64,000 bases of DNA from Bin5 sp965232575 (GTDB lineage: Bacteria; Chloroflexota; Anaerolineae; Caldilineales; Caldilineaceae): contig CBDDPZ010000009.1 of assembly GCA_965232575.1 (NCBI GenBank), positions 310,001 through 374,000 of the forward strand. Direction: 5' to 3'. Every line of letters begins with the position of its first letter. Positions within the stretch are counted from its first letter, which is position 1. The notes under the pieces are model-generated. The model searched no databases, was not told the DNA's origin, and saw only the letters and a list, made by a program, of their open reading frames with translations. Below are positions 43,826 through 52,717 of the stretch, piece by piece. Position numbers and translations under genes: made by a program.

Positions 43826-43854
43826 GAGGGTGGGGCCTAACCAGCCCCACCCTC
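43826..43854 (-). repeat. Perfect 11-bp hairpin between the sugar-binding protein and permease genes
   Basis: GAGGGTGGGGC (43826-43836) and GCCCCACCCTC (43844-43854) are perfectly complementary around a 7-base loop. It starts 27 bases after the binding-protein stop and has no U-tract. Confidence 0.8.
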
Positions 43855-43880
43855 GATAACCTGTTCGGTGAACGATAGTC

Positions 43881-44984
43881 CTATTCGGACTCGTAAAGCT
43901 CAGCGTAGCGCTGATCGACCGTCTCCTGGGTGATTGCCTTGCGTACCTGGTAGGTCTCGAACGGCAGGCCTTCCAGCGTGGCGAGCGCTACTTCGACCCA
44001 GCCCCAGCCCTCACAATAGGGCTGGAACTCGATGAAGCCGTAGTAGCCCATCGGTCTCGTCTTCAGGAACTTGGCCGGCGGTTCATCGCCACCCAGCGTC
44101 ACGAGCATGACGTCCGCCTCGTTACCCGCTTCAGCCACAGCATTGTACGGTCCGATGCCTAAGCCGTCCCAGCAGGGAATCATCGCGAAGACACCGTCAG
44201 GATTCGCTGTCATGGCGTCGTTCACCATGTCTTCGGCCGAGCGGCCGGTTGTCAGGTCCGCCATCAGGACGTGGTCGTCATCCAGCTCCATAGCCTCCTG
44301 GAACGTGGATGCCGCCGAGCCTGTGCGGGTGACGCAGGCAGGGATGCCGCCGTGGGTCAACTCGATGAAGAACAGCTCACGACCGGCCCAATCCGCCTGC
44401 TGGCGTTTCCTTACACCCTCGACCAGCAACTCCGCGCCGCGCATGCCGGCGATCCCATCGGGAATACCGTATACGATAGGCGTGTATTCGCTGGGGCCGT
44501 TGTCGATTCCGATGAACTGAATGCCTTCATCGAGCGCTCGCAGTGCAAGGCCTTCATACACATTGGGACCGTGCGCGCCTACGATGCTCAGGTCGTTCAG
44601 CAGCAGCGTCTCCAGCAGATCCGGCTCAGTCGCATAGTCGCCGGCCGCGTCGGACTCGAAGAACTCGACTCCGTAGAACTCGGCGGCTGCCTTCATCGCA
44701 CCCGACCACTCACCAAAGAATGGATGTGCCAGATTGGGATTGATGAATCCCAGTCGCCAAGGCTGGGAAAACTCGGTGGGGAGCGCCGCCAAAGGCTTGC
44801 ACTGGTGCGGCGCAGTTTGTTCCTCAATTGCCGCCGCTTCATGGAATGTAACAGCTCTGGGCGTCGCCGTAACATCAACGACACGCGTCACCTCGACTTC
44901 AACGGTCTGGGTCTCGCACGCCGTCAAAACGATCACCGCGAGCGCCAAGACCAGGACCACCAAAAGATACCTCTTTCTCTTCAT
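43881..44984 (-). CDS. Sugar ABC transporter substrate-binding lipoprotein (Peripla_BP_4)
   Basis: A 367-residue lipoprotein with signal KRKRYLLVVLVLALAVIVLTAC, then a Val/Thr-rich linker of Chloroflexota style and an RbsB-like type 1 binding fold (LGFINPNLAHPFFGEWSGAMKAAAEFYGV, FIGIDNGPSEYTPIVYGIP, NPDGVFAMIPCWDGLG). It captures a sugar or related molecule for the two permeases. The ATG follows GGAGAGGT. First gene of the operon binding protein, permease, permease, ATPase, FtsX-like protein. Confidence 0.92.
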   Translation of the reverse strand: MKRKRYLLVVLVLALAVIVLTACETQTVEVEVTRVVDVTATPRAVTFHEAAAIEEQTAPHQCKPLAALPTEFSQPWRLGFINPNLAHPFFGEWSGAMKAAAEFYGVEFFESDAAGDYATEPDLLETLLLNDLSIVGAHGPNVYEGLALRALDEGIQFIGIDNGPSEYTPIVYGIPDGIAGMRGAELLVEGVRKRQQADWAGRELFFIELTHGGIPACVTRTGSAASTFQEAMELDDDHVLMADLTTGRSAEDMVNDAMTANPDGVFAMIPCWDGLGIGPYNAVAEAGNEADVMLVTLGGDEPPAKFLKTRPMGYYGFIEFQPYCEGWGWVEVALATLEGLPFETYQVRKAITQETVDQRYAELYESE

Positions 44985-45115
44985 CGTACCTCTCCTTTGT
45001 CCTAGTTGGTGGAAAATGAGTGCTACACAATCCTGCGAAGTAGTAGACTGCTTCTCACGGGAAGGCTCGAGTGTTGGGGGGAAGCAAAATGTAAAGCCCT
45101 GGAATGGACGGCGCG

Positions 45116-45145
45116 ATTGTACGATGAAAGCAGGATGCCTGTCAA
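45116..45145 (-). promoter_or_regulatory. Promoter of the sugar-importer operon
   Basis: On the minus strand TTGACA (45145-45140) and TACAAT (45121-45116) are 18 bases apart, close to consensus. The start site near 45108 leaves a leader of about 120 bases before the ATG at 44984. It lies only 53 bases from the end of rsmE, which is transcribed in the same direction. Confidence 0.75.
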
Positions 45146-45197
45146 GAATGGCCCCCGATTCATCCAGCCCCCCTTAATCCAAAGTCAAGGCAGCATC

Positions 45198-45959
45198 TTA
45201 ACCAAATCCGCCGGCCATATGCATGACAACCGCCGCAGCAGCAACCGCCGCTGTCTCTGCACGCAGAACCCGCGGTCCGAGGGACATTGGGAGCCACCCC
45301 CGTTCGGTTGCAGCAATTGCCTCTTCCTTGCTTATGCCCCCTTCCGGCCCCACAAGCAGCGAAACTACGTCCGCTTCGCTCACCGCTTGACCGAGCCCCG
45401 AATCGTTCTCTTCCGCCTCTTCCCAGACCAAGAGGCGGACGCCGGCGCCTTGATCAAGAGCATCATCCCAAAGAAGTGGATCTCCGAGTATGGGAAGCCG
45501 CCCCCGTCGGCTCTGCTCTGCCGCCTCACGAACAATTGCGCGCCAGCGTTCATACTTTGGCTCCAGCCTCGCCGCCGGACGCACCACCGTTCGACTGCTG
45601 ATCACCGGCACGAACCGGCTCACGCCAAGTTCCGTACCTTTCTGCAGCACCCACTCAAACCGCTCCCGCTTCAAAACACACTGATAAAGAGTCAACCCGA
45701 GGCCAGGCTCGCTCTGCACCTGTTCCCTTCCCAGAACGCGACCAGTTGCCCGCTCGGCATCTAGGGAGTCAATCCACGTCGGGTAAGCCGCGCCGCTCCC
45801 GTCGAGCAAAGTGATCACGCTGCCTTGCCCCAGACGCAGGACGTTGCGCAACTGGTGTGATATAGGCGCAAGATCGACCTTCCCATCCGGCCCGGCGCGC
45901 ATCCCTGTCAGGAAGAACCAGTGTTTGCCGCCGCCCCTTCCGCGCTCTTCAGTCGGCAT
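45198..45959 (-). CDS. rsmE: 16S rRNA (uracil-1498-N3)-methyltransferase
   Basis: A 253-residue SPOUT methyltransferase. The N-terminal PUA-like part has HQLRNVLRLGQGSVITLLDGSG, and the C-terminal knot has LLVGPEGGISKEEAIAATERGWLPMSLGPRVLRAETA, the diagnostic RsmE sequence that binds S-adenosylmethionine. It methylates U1498 in the decoding region of 16S rRNA. It overlaps the end of prmA by 11 bases, the common prmA-rsmE pair. Confidence 0.95.
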   Translation of the reverse strand: MPTEERGRGGGKHWFFLTGMRAGPDGKVDLAPISHQLRNVLRLGQGSVITLLDGSGAAYPTWIDSLDAERATGRVLGREQVQSEPGLGLTLYQCVLKRERFEWVLQKGTELGVSRFVPVISSRTVVRPAARLEPKYERWRAIVREAAEQSRRGRLPILGDPLLWDDALDQGAGVRLLVWEEAEENDSGLGQAVSEADVVSLLVGPEGGISKEEAIAATERGWLPMSLGPRVLRAETAAVAAAAVVMHMAGGFG

Positions 45960-46926
45960 GTTCTCTTCGCACCACCAAGGCGACCCAGTCCGCCTCCTGA
46001 ATGCGCTCCACCTCTTTCAAACCGTAACGAGCCGCAGTCGACAATACCATTTCTGACCTCTCCTCCAGGATGCCCGAAAGAATCAGGTGGCCTCCTGGCG
46101 CAAGAGGCTCGGCAAGAGGTACGTTAGCGTAAGCGCCTTCGAACAATCCAACCAGTACCTCTGCCAGAATGTTGGCCGCGATCACCTTGAATCGGCCTGC
46201 CTGCCCCGCTGGTACTGACCCTTGCTCTACGTGCAGCCCGTCGGAAGCAAGTGTGATTCCGTTTCTCAGGGCATTTTCCTTCGCAGCCCGAATGGCCAGG
46301 GGATCGATATCCGTCGACCAAACCGGTGTAGCGCCTAACTTCGCCGCCGCGAGGGAAAGGACTCCGCTCCCCGTACCTATATCCAGAAACGAGTCTCCGG
46401 GCCGTACCCACTTCTCCAGCGCAGCCACGCAGAGCCGCGTCGTAGGGTGCAGCCCTGTGCCAAATGCCATGCCCGGTTCAAGCCGTACAACCACGTCGCC
46501 AGGCAGCGCCTCCGGCTCCTCCCATGCTGGGGTCAGCAGCACACGTCGCCCTATGCGCAGAGGCTTGTAGTGCCGCTTCCAGGCGTGTGCCCAATCTTCC
46601 TCCCTTACGGTTCGCGCAACCGGTTCCGGCATCGGATACAGAAGGCGCAGACGCCACAACCCCTCTTCAATCTGCCTCTGAATCCTGCGACCGCGCGGGC
46701 CTGGCTTCAGATAGGTCTTCACTAGCATCTTGAACTCGCCCGCCACCGGGCTGCCGAAGTCGTCATAACCGGTCGACTCTACCACGGCCCCGCCTCCGGA
46801 GGCTTCCCCGGCGGCACTGTCCTCAATCCAGTCGCCGCCGTTGTAGCGGTTGAAAAGCTCAACGACCGCTTCGGCCGCCTCGCCATCGACCTCAACCGCT
46901 ATCTCGACAAGCTCATCTTCATTCAT
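45949..46926 (-). CDS. prmA: Ribosomal protein L11 methyltransferase
   Basis: A 325-residue methyltransferase. The AdoMet loop is DIGTGSGVLSLAAAKLGA near 179-196, then DIDPLAIRAAKENA and NILAEVLVGL, the PrmA-type motif after strand 4. PGMAFGTGLHPTTRLC precedes the loop and is diagnostic. It trimethylates residues of L11. The ATG at 46926 has only a weak ribosome-binding site. It is the first gene of the prmA-rsmE pair. Confidence 0.93.
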   Translation of the reverse strand: MNEDELVEIAVEVDGEAAEAVVELFNRYNGGDWIEDSAAGEASGGGAVVESTGYDDFGSPVAGEFKMLVKTYLKPGPRGRRIQRQIEEGLWRLRLLYPMPEPVARTVREEDWAHAWKRHYKPLRIGRRVLLTPAWEEPEALPGDVVVRLEPGMAFGTGLHPTTRLCVAALEKWVRPGDSFLDIGTGSGVLSLAAAKLGATPVWSTDIDPLAIRAAKENALRNGITLASDGLHVEQGSVPAGQAGRFKVIAANILAEVLVGLFEGAYANVPLAEPLAPGGHLILSGILEERSEMVLSTAARYGLKEVERIQEADWVALVVRREHAD

Positions 46927-46952
46927 GGAGAGTTTGTTTCTACCTCTGTCAG

Positions 46953-46982
46953 TTCTTGGTGCGCCAGCAAGTGCGGTATACT
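46953..46982 (+). promoter_or_regulatory. Possible promoter for the DMT transporter gene
   Basis: TTCTTG (46953-46958) and TATACT (46977-46982) are 18 bases apart. The start site would fall near 46989, at the hairpin described next. Confidence 0.4.
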
Positions 46983-46983
46983 A

Positions 46984-47003
46984 CCACACCTCAGTGGGTG
47001 TGG
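46984..47003 (+). repeat. Short hairpin in the DMT transporter leader
   Basis: CCACACC (46984-46990) pairs with GGTGTGG (46997-47003) around a 6-base loop. If the promoter call is right, it would lie at the very 5' end of the mRNA and could protect it. Confidence 0.4.
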
Positions 47004-47061
47004 AACTTCGGTTCTAGCAATTCTTCATTTCCGGGACCAAGCCAACATTTGATCCCATATC

Positions 47062-47985
47062 ATGACCCCTCATATCCAATCCTATCTTAACCTTGCCCTG
47101 TGCATTCTGCTTTGGGCCTCGATTCCGGTTGCTTCGAAAAAGATTCTGGTTGAGCTCAACAATCTGCAGATGCTCTTCTACAGCACTGTATTCTCGGTGA
47201 TCGCGCTTGGTGTGCTAGTTCTGTGGCAACGCAAATCTGCCATCCTTTTCCAGCACACGCTACGTGACTTCGCTCACCTGAGCTGGCTGGGCTTTCTGGG
47301 AGCTTTCCTCTACTACGTGCTTCTATACGGCGCCTTTGCGAACACCTCCGCAGCCGAAGGCTTCGTTCTGGCCTACACTTGGCCAATCCTGATCAGTCTG
47401 CTGGCCGTGCCGCTCCTGGGCCAGAAGCTAACGCCTGTCCGTCTGACCGCAATCGCGATCAGTTTCAGCGGCGTCGTGTTGATAGTTACACGGGGGCAAA
47501 TGGTGGAGTTTCAGGTGGAGAATCTGGTGGGAAACCTGCTGGCTCTCTGCGGCGCTTTCGTCTTTGCTCTCTTCTCAATCCTGGGCAGACGGGCAAAATA
47601 CGACCTGACATTCGCCGCCTTCATTTACTTCTGCGCTGCCCTCATATGCGCCGGGGCAGCCGTCGCCTTGACCGGACGTCTGACGCTGCCCTCCCTTTCC
47701 GTCTGGGGTTGGATACTCTACAACGGTCTTCTGGTCAACGGAGTCAGCTACTTGTTCTGGTTCAAAGCGCTGGAACACGGCGAGACGTTTATCGTCTCAA
47801 ACCTGCTCTACCTGACGCCTGTACTCTCCCTGCCGTTGGTCAGGGTATTTCTCAACGAACCTGTGCACGCGTCAGCAGTATCGGGATTGATACTTATATT
47901 GGTCGGCATTCTTCTACAGTCCTGGCCCAAACTGGCAGCAATGACCCGACCCCGGGCTCCGGGGGGCCGAATCGCGAGCCCTTGA
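47062..47985 (+). CDS. EamA/DMT family transporter
   Basis: A 307-residue protein with ten hydrophobic segments in two EamA repeats. SIPVASKKILVELNNLQMLFYS and TSAAEGFVLAYTWPILISLLAVPLLGQKLTP belong to the first half; NGLLVNGVSYLFWFKALEHGET and YLTPVLSLPLVRVFLNEPVHASAVSGLILILVG to the second. DMT proteins export amino acids, nucleosides or other metabolites; the substrate cannot be read. It stands alone on the plus strand between two minus-strand groups. Confidence 0.9.
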   Translation: MTPHIQSYLNLALCILLWASIPVASKKILVELNNLQMLFYSTVFSVIALGVLVLWQRKSAILFQHTLRDFAHLSWLGFLGAFLYYVLLYGAFANTSAAEGFVLAYTWPILISLLAVPLLGQKLTPVRLTAIAISFSGVVLIVTRGQMVEFQVENLVGNLLALCGAFVFALFSILGRRAKYDLTFAAFIYFCAALICAGAAVALTGRLTLPSLSVWGWILYNGLLVNGVSYLFWFKALEHGETFIVSNLLYLTPVLSLPLVRVFLNEPVHASAVSGLILILVGILLQSWPKLAAMTRPRAPGGRIASP

Positions 47986-48020
47986 CGAAAGAGGGCACTC
48001 GCAAGCGTGCTGGGGACATC

Positions 48021-49142
48021 CTAGTCCGGCCTCAATATCCTGTCAAGGAGTCCGCGTCGCGGTTCATGCACTTCATCGTCCAAGCTTTCAGCCAGTTGGC
48101 GCACCAACATCTCCTGCTCTTCGGTCAGGTCGGTCGGCGTCACCAGCTTCACCGTTACGATCATGTCTCCCCGGCCGCTGCGTTGCAGACGGGCAATCCC
48201 CATCCCCGCTTTGCGAAAACTCTTTCCGGTTTGCGTCCCGGCAGGAATGTCGAAACTTTCCGTCCCGCCCCCCAAAGTTGGGATTTCTACTGTTGCGCCG
48301 AGAGTGGCCTGGGCGATACTGATGGGCAATTCCAGATGAATATCAAACTCATCACGCACAAACACGGGATGATCTTCAACGCTAATCAATACGTAAAGGT
48401 TGCCGCGCGGGCCTCCCAACGTGCCAGCCTCGCCCTCTCCGGCTAAGCGGATACGCGTTCCGTTGTCGACGCCCGCGGGAACGTTAACTTTGATTTTGCG
48501 AGATACCTGAACGCGCTTACGGCCGTTGCAGCGGCTGCAGGCCGTAGAAATGACTTCGCCTTCTCCATGGCAGGCAGGGCAGGTAGTTGCCGTGACGATC
48601 GTTCCGAAGAGCGGACTCTGTTGACGGCGCTGCACCTCGCCGCTGCCGCCGCAGGTTGAACACCTGACGGGCGTAGTACCCGGCTCGGCGCCGCTGCCCT
48701 GGCAAGTATCGCAGTCCTCCATGCGCGGCACCTCGATCTCCTCTTGCGTGCCAAAGACTGCGTCTTCGAAGCTCAACCTGATGTCTACTCGCAGATCCGC
48801 TCCCCGCCGTGGCGCACGCCGGTTCCCGCGCCCCATTCCGCCAAATCCGAATACCTCCTCGAAAATGCTGCCCAAATCGCCGAATCCCTGGCTGAAATCG
48901 CTGAACCCCCCGGATCCACCCAGGCCGGAATGCCCAAACCGGTCATAGACCGCCCGCTTCTGCGGATCGCTTAAGACCTGGTAGGCCTCGTTGATCTCCT
49001 TAAACTTGGCCTCGGCATCGGCCTCCGGATTGACGTCCGGGTGATACTGCTGTGCCAGCTTACGAAAGGCCCGTTTGAGCGTTTGTTCGTCCGCGCCCCG
49101 CTCAATGCCAAGCACTTCGTAATAGTCGCGCTTTTCGCTCAT
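48021..49142 (-). CDS. dnaJ: Chaperone protein DnaJ
   Basis: A 373-residue full-length DnaJ. It shows the J domain with YHPDVNPEADAEAKFKEI, a Gly/Phe-rich region, four zinc-finger repeats (CDTCQGSG, CSTCGGSG, CPACHGEG and CSRCNGRK) and two C-terminal substrate-binding domains. The fourth finger lacks the usual CxGxG glycine (NGRK). It delivers substrates to DnaK and stimulates its ATPase. dnaK and grpE are not in the window. It follows the small membrane gene by 4 bases and coaE upstream, so the three may be co-transcribed. Confidence 0.95.
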   Translation of the reverse strand: MSEKRDYYEVLGIERGADEQTLKRAFRKLAQQYHPDVNPEADAEAKFKEINEAYQVLSDPQKRAVYDRFGHSGLGGSGGFSDFSQGFGDLGSIFEEVFGFGGMGRGNRRAPRRGADLRVDIRLSFEDAVFGTQEEIEVPRMEDCDTCQGSGAEPGTTPVRCSTCGGSGEVQRRQQSPLFGTIVTATTCPACHGEGEVISTACSRCNGRKRVQVSRKIKVNVPAGVDNGTRIRLAGEGEAGTLGGPRGNLYVLISVEDHPVFVRDEFDIHLELPISIAQATLGATVEIPTLGGGTESFDIPAGTQTGKSFRKAGMGIARLQRSGRGDMIVTVKLVTPTDLTEEQEMLVRQLAESLDDEVHEPRRGLLDRILRPD

Positions 49143-49146
49143 GAAG

Positions 49147-49338
49147 TTATTCCCAACTTATGATCCATGCGCACAAACCGGCCAAACCAACGGTTACCCC
49201 GATAAGTGCTGCCCACTGCGCACCGTCAAATCCTACGCCCCGCGCGCTGAAAAGCAGTATCACCACAAAACCGATGGCCAGGACAGCCCAGTTGGACAAG
49301 ACTGTATGATCGGCCCAGAAACGTCGCAGAAAGTCCAT
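49147..49338 (-). CDS. Small two-helix membrane protein between coaE and dnaJ
   Basis: A 63-residue protein with membrane helices at about 15-33 and 41-60 and a short loop (ARGVGFDGAQWA). The 4-base gap to dnaJ and the 16-base gap to coaE support a real co-transcribed gene. I know no function. Confidence 0.6.
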   Translation of the reverse strand: MDFLRRFWADHTVLSNWAVLAIGFVVILLFSARGVGFDGAQWAALIGVTVGLAGLCAWIISWE

Positions 49339-49354
49339 GTGTGTTCGGACTCCT

Positions 49355-49987
49355 TTATCGTGCCAGCGTCGTCATCCGCCGCGGATATCGTCTCTTCAAA
49401 TCATCCCAGATCGCGTCCAGCTGAGCGTGTAACTCCGCCAGACTGCCGTCGTTCTCGATGACGCGATCGGCCTGGTTCACCTTGGCCGCCTGCGGAGGCT
49501 GCAGATCGATCATGCGCCGGGCTTCGCTCTCTTCCATCCTGCGCGCCTCCAGAAGTCGCCGCAGCTGGGTAGTTAGACTGGACGTGACGACCCAGATCTC
49601 ATCGCAAAGGGTCGACATCAACCCAGCCTCGAGTAGTTTGATTGCTTCAAGGACGATTACGGGAGATTCGTTTTCGGCAATCTCCTGCTTTCCCAAATCG
49701 AAGATCTTCGGGTGGACAATCTTCTCCAGCTTGCCCAGGTCAATTGGATTGGAGAAAACGATCTTGCCAAGTTTCTTGCGATCGATCGTGCCGTCTTCCT
49801 TCAGAATCTCCCGGCCGAAAGCGCGCACAACCGCATCGTAAGCCTGACCGCCCGGTTCGATCACGCGGTGGCCCAGCTTGTCGGCATCAATGATGAAAGC
49901 GCATTTCTCCATCAGGTACTTGAGAATCGTGCTCTTGCCCGTAGCGATGTTCCCCGTCAGCCCAATTACCAGCGATTTTCGCGACAT
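49355..49987 (-). CDS. coaE: Dephospho-CoA kinase
   Basis: A 210-residue P-loop kinase beginning VIGLTGNIATGKSTILKYL, with the LID and CoA-binding motifs DADKLGHRVIEPG and VVLEAIKLLEAG. It phosphorylates the 3'-hydroxyl of dephospho-CoA, the final step in coenzyme A synthesis. The ATG at 49987 is the natural start. It leads the coaE, small membrane protein, dnaJ group. Confidence 0.95.
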   Translation of the reverse strand: MSRKSLVIGLTGNIATGKSTILKYLMEKCAFIIDADKLGHRVIEPGGQAYDAVVRAFGREILKEDGTIDRKKLGKIVFSNPIDLGKLEKIVHPKIFDLGKQEIAENESPVIVLEAIKLLEAGLMSTLCDEIWVVTSSLTTQLRRLLEARRMEESEARRMIDLQPPQAAKVNQADRVIENDGSLAELHAQLDAIWDDLKRRYPRRMTTLAR

Positions 49988-50065
49988 TTCCGATTAAACC
50001 CTTTGCAATTGGTTGTCCCGATTAAGCCCTATTTTAGCTGAAAGACTGGACTGCTGACAAGCCTG

Positions 50066-52198
50066 TCATACTGCCAGGTCAGCCCACTCTTCCATCAGTT
50101 CCTCCAGCCGCTGAGAGACGGCTCCGTGCTGGTCCTGCAACGCCCTCAGATCCTCGAAATCCTGGCGAGCGCTCGCTCGGGCCATGCCCTCCTCAATTTC
50201 GTTCAACTTCCTTTCCAATCGCGCCACCCGCTCCTCCGTTTCGGCGACGGCCTTCTCTTGACGTTCGGCCTTCTGCCGCTGCCGGCGGGCTTCCCTCTGC
50301 CGCTCCCACTCCACTTCCGCTTCACTTGGCGCCATATCCTCCTGTACCGGCGATTCCGTCCCGGCCGCTAGAAGACGCTCCGACTGCCACTGCCTCCAAG
50401 TGCCGTTGAACACTTCCAGTTGTCCGGGCCGATCCCTTTTTCCTGGTGTCACCTGCCAAATCTGCGTAGCAAGAGCGTCAATGAGAGCACGATCGTGGGT
50501 GACCAACAGTACGGTCCCGTCAAATTGCCGCAAAGCGTCCTGAAGTATCTCCTGGCTGTCCAGGTCCAGGTGATTCGTCGGTTCGTCCAAGAGCAGGAAA
50601 TTGGCGCCCTGCAATGTCAGCCGCGCCAGTGCGATACGGCTGCGCTGGCCCCCTGAAAGGCTCTCGATGCTCTGGAAAACTTCATCCCCTTTGAAGAGAA
50701 ATTGGCCCAAAAAGGTCCGTGCCCGCTCCGTGGTAAGCCGCTTTGTCTCGAGCAGCGCATCCAACACAGTCTGGCCGCCCTTCATCAATCCGTAACCGCC
50801 TCCAATATGACGTTGCGCGAGATACCCTACGTCAACCGAAGCGCCCAACTCCACTCTGCCGCTCAGAGGTTCAAGTTCCTCCAGAATGGTTTGCACGAAC
50901 GTTGTCTTGCCTGCGCCGTTTGGGCCGATCAAGGCGGCAACCTGGCCCCGGAAAAGGTCAAGATCGGGTACTTCCAGAATCGGCGTGTCCGTTGGCGAGA
51001 GGCTGCGCATGGGCCGAAGGCGACCCTGACGAACGGGTCGCGCCGGCTGCTGGGCTGCTGGTCGGTGATTCCCGTCTTCGAATGTTACTGATCGTGAATA
51101 GTTACTTCCGGCTGCATCACGGCCACCCACCTGATTCTGTGACCCTGCAGAACCCGCGCCCGTAGCAGAGGATGATTCCTTGTACCCGGCTATCAACTTG
51201 CGCGTACGCAATACCAGGTCCCCTCCTCGCGAATCCGCACGCAGAGGGAGTCGGATAAACTGGTCTGTCGGAGGAGGCGGCAGGGCTTCTTCTGCCATGA
51301 ACCGCTTAAGCCTTGTTTCTCTGCCCTGGGCTTCCTTGGTCCGTTGGCCGGCCTTGTAGCGCCGAACAAATTCCTGGGTCTCGCGGATAAACTCCTGCTG
51401 GCGATCATATTCCTTGCGCCAGCGGATGCGACGCTCCTCTCTCTGCAGACGGTAATGGCTGTAATTCCCCCGGTACGTTTCCACCCGACGATGCGCAAGA
51501 TCCCATATCCTGGTCGCGACCGAATCGAGAAAGTACCTGTCGTGGGAAACGACCACCATGGCGCCTTTCCATCCGGTCAGCACACCTTCCAGCCACGCCA
51601 TCGATCGCACATCCAGATGATTTGTGGGCTCGTCTAACAGGAGCAGGTCCGGCTCCTCCAGCAGCAGACGCCCCAGACAAGCGCGTGTCCGCTGTCCCCC
51701 GCTCAGGTGCGACAATGGTGCCTGCCAGAGGGACTCGTCCAGGCCGAGACCACTAAGGACGAATCGAATTCGCTGGTCTACGGCATACCCCCCGGCCCGT
51801 TCAAACGCCTCCTGTTGCTGCCCATAACGCGACAGCAGGCCCGTTAGCTCCTGGTCACCCTGTGCCAGTTCAGTGATTTTTGCTTCCAGGCGGCGCAGCC
51901 TTTCCCCTTCTGCCAGCAGTTCGGCAAAGACGGACTTAAGATCTTCGTAGAGAGTACGTTTTCCGGCGGGCGGCGGGTCTTGCGCGAGGTAGCCAATACG
52001 CGTGCCTTGAGAAACAAAGAGTTCTCCGGCAACGCTTGAATCGACCCTGCCAAGTGCCCTGAGAAGGCTGGTCTTGCCCGCTCCGTTATGTCCAACCAGA
52101 CCGATTCTGTCCCCATACTCGATGCGAACATTCACGTCCTCGAGCACGTCGAGATCGCCGTAATTCTTGGAGATGTTATTGGCAACCAGGAGACTCAT
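50066..52198 (-). CDS. ABC-F family ATPase (translation factor type)
   Basis: A 710-residue soluble protein with two nucleotide-binding domains: Walker A GHNGAGKTSLLR near 37 and GPNGAGKTTFVQ near 410, signatures LSGGQRTRACLGRL and LSGGQRSRIALARL, and two EPTNHLD Walker B boxes. Between them is the arm-containing linker (TYRGNYSHYRLQREERRIRWRK...) and an extra low-complexity stretch near 335-385. A C-terminal coiled coil runs from about 635. ABC-F proteins bind the ribosomal E site and relieve stalling or antibiotic inhibition. I cannot assign it to Uup, EttA or an antibiotic-resistance class. The gene stands alone. Confidence 0.92.
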   Translation of the reverse strand: MSLLVANNISKNYGDLDVLEDVNVRIEYGDRIGLVGHNGAGKTSLLRALGRVDSSVAGELFVSQGTRIGYLAQDPPPAGKRTLYEDLKSVFAELLAEGERLRRLEAKITELAQGDQELTGLLSRYGQQQEAFERAGGYAVDQRIRFVLSGLGLDESLWQAPLSHLSGGQRTRACLGRLLLEEPDLLLLDEPTNHLDVRSMAWLEGVLTGWKGAMVVVSHDRYFLDSVATRIWDLAHRRVETYRGNYSHYRLQREERRIRWRKEYDRQQEFIRETQEFVRRYKAGQRTKEAQGRETRLKRFMAEEALPPPPTDQFIRLPLRADSRGGDLVLRTRKLIAGYKESSSATGAGSAGSQNQVGGRDAAGSNYSRSVTFEDGNHRPAAQQPARPVRQGRLRPMRSLSPTDTPILEVPDLDLFRGQVAALIGPNGAGKTTFVQTILEELEPLSGRVELGASVDVGYLAQRHIGGGYGLMKGGQTVLDALLETKRLTTERARTFLGQFLFKGDEVFQSIESLSGGQRSRIALARLTLQGANFLLLDEPTNHLDLDSQEILQDALRQFDGTVLLVTHDRALIDALATQIWQVTPGKRDRPGQLEVFNGTWRQWQSERLLAAGTESPVQEDMAPSEAEVEWERQREARRQRQKAERQEKAVAETEERVARLERKLNEIEEGMARASARQDFEDLRALQDQHGAVSQRLEELMEEWADLAV

Positions 52199-52311
52199 AC
52201 GAAGGGTCTTGGAGAACGGTAGAAGCGCATAGAAAGGCCAAACCGTCCCCTCATTCTGAGCAACTCTTGCCCTACCAAATAGAACAGGCGGCAGTTTGGC
52301 TACGTGGGCGA

Positions 52312-52320
52312 ACTATACCA
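52312..52320 (-). promoter_or_regulatory. Extended -10 promoter of the ABC-F gene
   Basis: On the minus strand TGGTATAGT forms an extended -10 element like that of the AAA ATPase gene at 3078-3086. No -35 is apparent. It would give a leader of about 107 bases. Confidence 0.5.
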
Positions 52321-52573
52321 CATTTGCAGCGTCTTGGCGATACCGCGCAGTGGTGAAATCGATTCTCTTACAACGCATTTCTCAACCATTCACTTTTCGG
52401 AATTTCGACCCCTGGTCATTCTAATCGGCCTGATTTGCATGAATTAACCGCTCTTGTGGCCGCTTTTTCTACAAATCCAATTGCAAAGGCTTCTCCGACT
52501 CTCTATGATTTGCGGTCGCCGTCGATCCCGTTTTTCAAAAGTATACCGAATTCTTAGGCCCGAAAAGATGACT

Positions 52574-52603
52574 TTGCCCGATTTTAGTCCATTAAACTAT
52601 AAT
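52574..52603 (+). promoter_or_regulatory. Promoter of the liv operon
   Basis: TTGCCC (52574-52579) and TATAAT (52598-52603) are separated by 18 bases. The -10 is perfect. The leader to the binding-protein ATG at 52718 is about 105 bases. Confidence 0.6.
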
Positions 52604-52717
52604 TACTGCAAGTACCTCCCGTTACTGGAACATTTCAATTCTCGATTGGTACCGAAGGCCGTACTCACAAGCCAAGCCACCATTAACGCAGGTAGCAATT
52701 TGACCAAGGAGATTCAA

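Larger units (their letters stand above)
52199..52717. other. Divergent regulatory region between the ABC-F gene and the liv operon
   Basis: A 519-base AT-richer gap holding the two promoters listed separately. Several open frames in it are short and without family content. I do not recognise a leader peptide or antibiotic-type attenuator for the ABC-F gene, but the 107-base leader is long enough to hide one. Confidence 0.5.
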
